Below are positions 59,231 through 64,000 of a stretch of 64,000 bases of DNA, in pieces (position 1 is the first letter of the stretch; each line of letters begins with the position of its first letter). The notes beneath the pieces are model-generated. The model saw only the letters and a program-made list of their open reading frames with translations. It did no database searches and was not told the origin of the DNA. The stretch spans positions 1-64,000 of the forward strand of contig NZ_SADR02000022.1 in assembly GCF_004010325.2 (NCBI RefSeq), read 5' to 3'. The position numbers and the translations under genes were made by a program. This DNA comes from Mesorhizobium sp. M00.F.Ca.ET.216.01.1.1 (lineage in GTDB: Bacteria; Pseudomonadota; Alphaproteobacteria; Rhizobiales; Rhizobiaceae).

Positions 59231-60337
59231 TCAGTCGCCGATCTCGAAGAACGGTGCGCCAAGCAGGTCGGGAACGACGTCGATGCCGAGGCCAGGCCCG
59301 TCCGGAATGCCCATGCGGCTGCCCGTAACCGGCGGCATGTTCGATGCGGTGCGTACCGTCACCCATTCGTGGAAGGCGATGGCGTGCAGCCTGCGCTCCT
59401 CCGGCGTCGACAGCGACAGATGCGCCATGGCTGATGTGTCGATCTCGGCGCCGCCAGTGTCCTCGACGGTGATCATGAAGCCGAGGTCGACGGCGAGGTC
59501 GCGGATCTGGCGCGTCTTAGTCACGCCGCCGAGCCGCGAGATCTTCAGCGTCAGGCCGTCTGCCGCGCCCTTGCGGTGGATGTCGAGCATATCGTCCAGC
59601 GATGCGACGGATTCGTCGAGCACCATCGGCTTGTCGAGCGAACGGCGCACCGACACGCATTCGTCGATCGTCGTGCAGGGCTGCTCGAACGTGTAGTCGA
59701 TGGCGCGTGTCGCATCCGCGAATTGGCGCGCCTGATAGGGCGTCCAGCCGGCATTGGCGTCGCAGAAGATGACGGTGCCCTTCGGCACCGAAGCTGCGAC
59801 CGCGGTGACGCGTTCGATGTCGTCATGAACGTTGCCGCCGACCTTGACCTGCAGCCGCTGAAACCCGCCCTTAACGATGCGCTTGGCCAGCGCCGCCATG
59901 GCGTCGACCGTGCCGTGGGTGACGACCTTGTAGAGTTCGGCGGTTTCGCCCTCGCGCCCGCCAAGCAGAGTGACCAGCGGCACATCGGCAGCGCGCGCTG
60001 CGAGATCCGAGCACGCCATATCGAGCGCCGACTTGATATAGGGATGACCCTTGAACACCGTATCCATCAGCCGGCCGATGCTTGCCAGCCCGCGCGGCTC
60101 CTGGCCGAGCAAATGCGGCGCGATTTCCACGACGCCGGCGCGAACGCCGGCCGCGAAGGCGGGAGAATAGAAATTGCCGAGCGGCGCCATCTCTCCCCAG
60201 CCGGTGAGCCCGCTGTCGGAGGTGATGGCGACGATCACCGCATCGAAGGCGTCGGCCACGCGCCCCTTCGACATGCGGTAGGGCCCGTCCACGAAGGGCT
60301 GCACGACATGGTAGGCCTTAATGGTTTTGATCTGCAC
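59231..60337 (-). CDS. Enolase-superfamily (mandelate racemase/muconate-lactonizing-type) enzyme
   Basis: A 368-residue enzyme. Metal ligands Asp193 (CDANAGW), Glu218 (FEQPC) and Asp241 (DESVAS), general bases Lys165 (LQVKVGG) and Lys265 (LKISRLGG). The C-terminal VEDTGGAEIDTSAMAHL is typical of the group containing cis-3-hydroxy-L-proline dehydratase and hydroxyproline-betaine epimerase; both are candidates. The start is GTG at 60337 (VQIKTIKAYHVV), since the frame upstream of it is in antisense-like low-quality sequence. It lies 62 nt downstream of the GntR gene. Whether it belongs to the sugar pathway or a separate amino-acid pathway is unclear. Confidence 0.85.
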   Translation of the reverse strand: MQIKTIKAYHVVQPFVDGPYRMSKGRVADAFDAVIVAITSDSGLTGWGEMAPLGNFYSPAFAAGVRAGVVEIAPHLLGQEPRGLASIGRLMDTVFKGHPYIKSALDMACSDLAARAADVPLVTLLGGREGETAELYKVVTHGTVDAMAALAKRIVKGGFQRLQVKVGGNVHDDIERVTAVAASVPKGTVIFCDANAGWTPYQARQFADATRAIDYTFEQPCTTIDECVSVRRSLDKPMVLDESVASLDDMLDIHRKGAADGLTLKISRLGGVTKTRQIRDLAVDLGFMITVEDTGGAEIDTSAMAHLSLSTPEERRLHAIAFHEWVTVRTASNMPPVTGSRMGIPDGPGLGIDVVPDLLGAPFFEIGD

Positions 60338-60399
60338 GTTCTCTGTCCGTTGTGTGTGATGTCGGGGAAGGGGCCGCCAACTGGCATCGGCTGCTAGTC

Positions 60400-61137
60400 T
60401 CAGCCGTCGTCCGGCCGGTTGCGCGCCGCCACGGCACGATTGGCCCCTGCGCCCTTGGAGGTGCGTTGTTCGAGGCCCTGCGCATAGGCGAGCAGTTGTT
60501 CGAAGTCGCCGTCGATATGCTCGCTGGCGTGGCGCTGCGCGGCGCGCATGTCGGCACCCTTCAGCAGCCGCACATAGGTCTCGTGGAGGTCTTCGGCAGG
60601 CACCGGCTCTTTGCGCGCCCGCTGGTGAAGGGCAAAATACATCTGCAGCCGGCTGGTCAGGCGCTGCCAGGTTTCCAGCAGCACCGAATTGCCGGCCCAT
60701 TCATGGATCAGGCCGTGCAGTTGCAACGCGGTTTCGATCTGGCGGGTGGTGTTAAGGTCGCGCGTCGCCTGCTTCACCGCTTCGTGGCGCCGGTCGAGTT
60801 CGTCGAAGAAGCGCTGGTCGCGAAGCGGCCAGGTCCGCTCGATCGCGAATTCGTCCAGCACCTTGTTGAGCGAATAGGCGTCATCGATGTCCTTGGCAGT
60901 AACGTCGATGACGAAGGTTCCGGCGTAGGGGATGCTGGTCAGGATACCCTCCTGCACCAGCTCGCGCATCGCCTCGCGCAGCGGCGCGCGGCTCACCCGC
61001 ATCTGCTCTGCGATCCTGAGTTCGTTGAGTTTCTGCCCCGGCTCCAATTGGCCGGTGAGGATCGCCCGCTTGAGCAGCGCCACGATCTCGGCCCTGCGTG
61101 TCGTGTCCGCGATCGGACTGAAATCCAGCTTTGCCAT
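60400..61137 (-). CDS. GntR-family regulator, FCD type
   Basis: A 245-residue regulator: winged HTH (EPGQKLNELRIAEQMRVSRAPLREAMRELVQEGIL, quoted in parts; about 30-70) and an FCD ligand-binding domain (about 90-215) with metal-binding-type histidines and aspartates such as HGLIHEW. It sits upstream of the enolase-superfamily gene in the same direction and probably controls it. ATTGTCGACAAT, 42 nt upstream of its start codon, matches the TTGTC-ACAA style of FCD operators. The ATG at 61137 has GGAG 8 nt upstream and begins MAKLDFSPIAD. Confidence 0.86.
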   Translation of the reverse strand: MAKLDFSPIADTTRRAEIVALLKRAILTGQLEPGQKLNELRIAEQMRVSRAPLREAMRELVQEGILTSIPYAGTFVIDVTAKDIDDAYSLNKVLDEFAIERTWPLRDQRFFDELDRRHEAVKQATRDLNTTRQIETALQLHGLIHEWAGNSVLLETWQRLTSRLQMYFALHQRARKEPVPAEDLHETYVRLLKGADMRAAQRHASEHIDGDFEQLLAYAQGLEQRTSKGAGANRAVAARNRPDDG

Positions 61138-61423
61138 TCGGCCGCTCCAGAAGGGGATCCGAGAGAGCAAGACAAGCAAATTGTCGACAATCTAACAAGG
61201 CCTATTTCTGGAGGGTCATGGCCCGCGCAGATCTGGAGGCGAGGGCGATTAATCGCGGTTTGCCGGTCTCATCCAGCTTGGGCACCCTATTGCGCCTTCT
61301 TGCCTCCGGCAAAGGCCGAGCGCGCCGAAGTCACCGGCCACGTCGAACTCCTCGGCAAGACGGCGGACGAGTGTGTTGTAATGTCCATTGACGGCTCTGA
61401 AGCTTTGTGTCACTCATAGTGAC
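61138..61423. other. Divergent promoter region between GntR and TetR genes
   Basis: About 290 nt, no gene. It holds the GntR site at 61180-61191 and the TetR site at 61408-61424. The middle shows nothing distinctive. Confidence 0.5.
61180..61191. promoter_or_regulatory. Perfect palindrome, GntR/FCD operator candidate
   Basis: ATTGTCGACAAT is a 12-bp perfect palindrome, 42 nt upstream of the GntR ATG. The TTGTC-ACAA form is that of known FCD-family sites, so autoregulation is likely. Confidence 0.6.
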
Positions 61424-61424
61424 A
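61408..61424. promoter_or_regulatory. TetR operator candidate overlapping the start codon
   Basis: TGTCACT-CAT-AGTGACA is a perfect 17-bp palindrome whose last base is the A of the ATG at 61424. A TTGACG lies 14 nt before it. A repressor here would block both promoter clearance and ribosome access. Confidence 0.65.
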
Positions 61425-62050
61425 TGAATTCACAAGAGATGACGCAAAAGTACGAGAGCCCGCTGCGGGCAGAGCAGGCGCAGGCCACGCGCGAGCGCAT
61501 CCTGGCCGCCGTCCGAACGATGCTGGAGCGAAATCCGTACAGCCTCCTTGGCTTCGATGAACTTGCCGTGGTCTCGGGCGTGAATCGGAGGACGATTTTC
61601 CGCCACTTTCCGACGAAGGAAGCGCTTTTGGAAGCCTTTTGGGCCAGCATCAATGCCTCGCTGGGAGTGCGGTTCTGGCCTGAGCGGGAACAGGATCTGA
61701 CCGATCTTCCTCCCGACCTTTTCGCCGCGCTCGATGCAATCGAAGGCGTAATCAGGGCCTCGCATGCGAGCGCTACCGGACGCGAAATGCGCCTGCAAGC
61801 CAACGCTGAGCGGCAACGGGCGTTTCGGAGTAGCCTTACACAAGTCGCAACGGGGATGGACCAGAAGGCGACGCGCCAGCTTGAGGCCGTGGTCCAGCTC
61901 CTGTTCAGCGCCACTGCTTGGCAGACGATGAAAGACTACTGGGGTCTGACCGGCCGTGAGGCCGGGGAGGCAGCTGCCTGGGCAATTCGCGCCTTGCTCA
62001 ATGCGGCAAAATCGCAACAGGGCGCTGTTCAAAAGGAAAAAGGCAAATGA
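61424..62050 (+). CDS. TetR-family regulator
   Basis: A 208-residue repressor with HTH at about 40-65 (LGFDELAVVSGVNRRTIFRHFP), then a helical domain with ARHAS-type polar surface. I use the ATG at 61424 because the operator ends there; an ATG at 61439 is possible. No ribosome site is clear for 61424, so the message may be leaderless. It overlaps the cupin gene by 4 nt (ATGA). The ligand is unknown. Confidence 0.8.
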   Translation: MNSQEMTQKYESPLRAEQAQATRERILAAVRTMLERNPYSLLGFDELAVVSGVNRRTIFRHFPTKEALLEAFWASINASLGVRFWPEREQDLTDLPPDLFAALDAIEGVIRASHASATGREMRLQANAERQRAFRSSLTQVATGMDQKATRQLEAVVQLLFSATAWQTMKDYWGLTGREAGEAAAWAIRALLNAAKSQQGAVQKEKGK

Positions 62051-62520
62051 CTTGGCACAAGACCAAAGCGATGGTTCATCCAGCTGTTTCAGCTCGAGGC
62101 TTCTGGGTGATGGGCGACCAGGTGACCGTGCGGGCGAAGCTCGTTGGGACGGCACTCAATGTGATCGACGTCACGGTCCCTCCTGGAAGCGGCACGCCGC
62201 CCCACACGCATTCTTCCGCGGAAATTTTCCGCATTCTTGAAGGCACTCTGACGATATGGACAATGATCGATGGTGTCGCGCGCGAATATGAGGCGGAACC
62301 CGGTGATGTCGTTACCATTCCGGGTGACGCGCCCCATGGCTATCGCAATGCTGGTTCCGTATCCGCTACATTTATGGCGATCGTTGACGACGACATGATC
62401 GCCTTCTTCGAGGAGGCTGCATCCAAGGATGCGCCGTCCGGCCCGCCGACGGCAGAGATGGTTAGCCGCGTGATCGAGCTTACCGGGCGCCATGGGATCC
62501 AAATCTTGCAGGCGGCTTGA
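62047..62520 (+). CDS. Cupin-domain protein
   Basis: A 157-residue single cupin. First conserved motif PPGSGTPPHTHSSAEIFRIL with metal-binding His-x-His and Glu; second motif PGDVVTIPGDAPHGYRNAG with the last His. It could be a small dioxygenase-like enzyme, isomerase or binding protein. It is translationally coupled to the TetR gene and so probably acts on the inducing compound. The reaction cannot be stated. Confidence 0.85.
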   Translation: MTWHKTKAMVHPAVSARGFWVMGDQVTVRAKLVGTALNVIDVTVPPGSGTPPHTHSSAEIFRILEGTLTIWTMIDGVAREYEAEPGDVVTIPGDAPHGYRNAGSVSATFMAIVDDDMIAFFEEAASKDAPSGPPTAEMVSRVIELTGRHGIQILQAA

Positions 62521-62676
62521 CTGGGAAACCGCCGCGCCAAAGTCAGGATTTGACCTGAAGAACGGTACGCTAACCCACCGAAATGCAGCCGCCCATCCCA
62601 AGTCACATTCGAGATGTACGGCTGCCACCGATGAAGAAGCGATGGCCGCGCAAGTCGCCATTGGTCCGATGACCCT

Positions 62677-62699
62677 GCGCGCCGTACTCTGCGGCGCGC
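62677..62699. terminator. GC-rich hairpin between convergent cupin and efflux genes
   Basis: GCGCGCCG (62677-62684) and CGGCGCGC (62692-62699) form a perfect 8-bp stem with a 7-nt loop, followed on the plus strand by TTGTTGTTGC. It lies between the convergent genes and may end either transcript. No other feature is seen in 62521-62733. Confidence 0.5.
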
Positions 62700-62733
62700 T
62701 TGTTGTTGCTATGGCGCTCTACGCGCTGACTAG

Positions 62734-63888
62734 TCAGCTCTCCGGCTTCTGCGGCAGCGGCGACACCGGCGCGCCGGGGCCGATCTTCTGCAGATTGCCT
62801 GTGATCACCTGGTCGCCCTCGGACACGCCCTTCAGGATGGTCACCAGATCGCCATTGGTCGGGCCGAGCGAAACGATACGCTGGTCGACCGTGTTGTCCT
62901 TGCCGACGACATAGAGGTATTTGCCGAGCTGGCTCGAGCCCAGCGCCGTCTGCGGCACCATCAGCGCATCGGGCTGCTGCTTGATGTGCAGCCTGACACG
63001 AACATATTGGCCGGGAAGCAGCGTGAACTTGCCGTTGCCGATCGTCGCCCGTGCCGTGATGGTGCCAGTCGAGTGATCGATCGTGTTGTCGATGAAGGTC
63101 AGCTCGCCCTTCTGGCGCGGTTCCGTCTCGCCGGGAAGCAGCACATCGACGGCGATCGGCCCTGCTGCCTTGGCCTCCTCGATCTCGGCCAGGTCGGTTT
63201 CGCTCGGATTGAAGTTGACATAGATCGGATCGAGCTGCACCAACGTGTTGAGCGTCGTGCCGCCGACGTTGACCAGCGTGCCGACAGAGGCCTGGTTGCG
63301 TCCGAGGCGGCCTGCGAACGGGGCGCGGATTTCGGCATAGCTGAGATTGAGCTCGGCCGTCCGCACGGCGGCCTTGTTCACGGCGAGCGAAGCTTCGGCC
63401 TCGCGAAGCGTGCTGGTGCGCTGGTCGAACACATCCTTGGCGATATAGCCGCTCTTGGCGAGTTCGGTACCGCGGCCAAGATTGGAACGCGCATAGTCGA
63501 GCGTTGCCTCGTCGCGCTGCACCTGGGCTTTCGCCTGGTCGAGCGCAGCCTGGAAATCCTGGGGGGAGATCTTGTAGAGAAGATCGCCTTTCTGGACATC
63601 GGCGCCGTCGGTCGCGCTCTGCTCCTGCAGGTAACCTGGCACGCGCGCCTGCAGCGTGATGCTGCGGATCGGCTCCACCCGGGCGGCGTATTCGAGATAG
63701 ATCGGGATCGTCTTCTTGACGACGCCCACAACCGGCACCGGCATGACGAACGCCGCCGGCTTGGGCGTCGCCGCCCCGGCTGTGCCGGCATTGAGGCCGA
63801 GATTGCCCATATCGAGGAAGTGGACGCTCGCCACCGATATCGCCCCCAAGGCGATAGCCACTCCCAATGCGACTTTCCATTTACGCAT
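62734..63888 (-). CDS. Efflux RND periplasmic adaptor (HlyD/AcrA-type)
   Basis: A 384-residue membrane-fusion protein. N-terminal anchor/signal (KVALGVAIALGAISVASVHF), biotinyl-lipoyl-like part (SITLQARVPGYLQEQSATDG), coiled-coil hairpin (about 105-175), and beta-barrel (YAEIRAPFAGRLGRNQASVG, LLPGQYVRVRLHIKQQPDAL). It bridges an inner-membrane RND pump and an outer-membrane channel for drug or solvent export. Start is MRKWKVALGV with GGAGAA upstream; the frame is open 30 codons further. It lies 16 nt after the partial gene at the window end. Confidence 0.88.
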   Translation of the reverse strand: MRKWKVALGVAIALGAISVASVHFLDMGNLGLNAGTAGAATPKPAAFVMPVPVVGVVKKTIPIYLEYAARVEPIRSITLQARVPGYLQEQSATDGADVQKGDLLYKISPQDFQAALDQAKAQVQRDEATLDYARSNLGRGTELAKSGYIAKDVFDQRTSTLREAEASLAVNKAAVRTAELNLSYAEIRAPFAGRLGRNQASVGTLVNVGGTTLNTLVQLDPIYVNFNPSETDLAEIEEAKAAGPIAVDVLLPGETEPRQKGELTFIDNTIDHSTGTITARATIGNGKFTLLPGQYVRVRLHIKQQPDALMVPQTALGSSQLGKYLYVVGKDNTVDQRIVSLGPTNGDLVTILKGVSEGDQVITGNLQKIGPGAPVSPLPQKPES

Positions 63889-63904
63889 GATCAATTCTCC
63901 AGTC

Positions 63905-64000
63905 CTATTCAGCCGCTTCGGCCAATGGCGCGAAAACGGGTTCGGCAGTTGGTTCGGTCGGTTCGGAAACAGGTTCATCCTCGATGCGGCGCTCGCGGAA
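63905..64000 (-). CDS. 3' end of an unidentified gene, possibly RND pump
   Basis: Only the last 31 codons and stop are inside the window. The tail reads FRERRIEDEPVSEPTEPT and ends PLAEAAE, rich in Glu and Pro. Acidic Pro-rich tails follow the last membrane helix in several RND permeases and regulators; I cannot decide. It ends 16 nt before the adaptor's ATG, in the same direction, so the genes are cotranscribed. Confidence 0.5.
   Translation of the reverse strand, partial: FRERRIEDEPVSEPTEPTAEPVFAPLAEAAE

Noticed and set aside
62492..62914. Plus-strand frame after the cupin gene
   Set aside because: It runs antisense into the adaptor gene, has no family features, and crosses a strong hairpin; no ribosome site at a sensible start.
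1..64000. CRISPR arrays, tRNA or rRNA genes, complete insertion sequences
   Set aside because: I looked for regularly spaced repeats, cloverleaf patterns and transposase motifs and found none; only an integrase fragment and decayed repeats are present.

Overview
The window is GC-rich, densely coded DNA from an alphaproteobacterium. Gene content, codon usage and intergenic repeat types point to the Phyllobacteriaceae (Mesorhizobium or Aminobacter-like). This is an inference from content; no rRNA or other phylogenetic marker is present, and I see no tRNA, rRNA, CRISPR array or complete insertion sequence.

Layout. (1) 1-5.2 kb: the start of a tyrosine recombinase cut by the window edge, then two tandem class III adenylate cyclases with TolB-like and TPR regions. 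(2) 5.2-12.2 kb: a TetR regulator divergent from a quinate/shikimate operon (shikimate/quinate dehydrogenase, TRAP transporter dctPQM, type II dehydroquinase, 3-dehydroshikimate dehydratase), which should deliver protocatechuate. (3) 12.2-14.2 kb: two small genes (SnoaL-like, VOC) in repeat-rich, gene-poor DNA. (4) 14.2-38.3 kb: a nearly complete methylated-amine pathway. Tmm oxidises trimethylamine to TMAO, Tdm splits TMAO to dimethylamine and formaldehyde, DmmDABC handles dimethylamine, GmaS and MgsABC turn methylamine into gamma-glutamylmethylamide and N-methylglutamate, and MgdABCD oxidises N-methylglutamate. Two APC permeases, a string of small membrane proteins and an XRE-cupin regulator sit among them. 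(5) 38.3-43.0 kb: an accessory stretch with two TetR cassettes (one with a methyltransferase, one with an oxidoreductase and a hydrolase) and a broken second copy of the tmm 3' end. (6) 43.1-47.2 kb: the TMAO ABC transporter tmoXWV. (7) 47.7-49.4 kb: a C39-like cysteine peptidase beside a D-Ala-D-Ala ligase homologue. (8) 49.4-61.1 kb: a sugar or polyol locus with an Rbs-type ABC transporter, two SDR dehydrogenases, SorC regulator, FGGY kinase, SAF-domain dehydrogenase, enolase-superfamily enzyme and GntR regulator. (9) 61.4-64 kb: a TetR-cupin pair and part of an efflux locus.

The regulatory picture is unusually readable: most divergent promoters carry clear inverted or direct repeats, and several methylamine promoters share an AT-rich GTGAAATTTnTTTC-type box. 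Loci with no ready assignment are the small-membrane-protein/permease operon (28.4-31.7 kb), the C39/Ddl pair, the divergent type II dehydroquinase and the SAF-dehydrogenase/kinase sugar locus.
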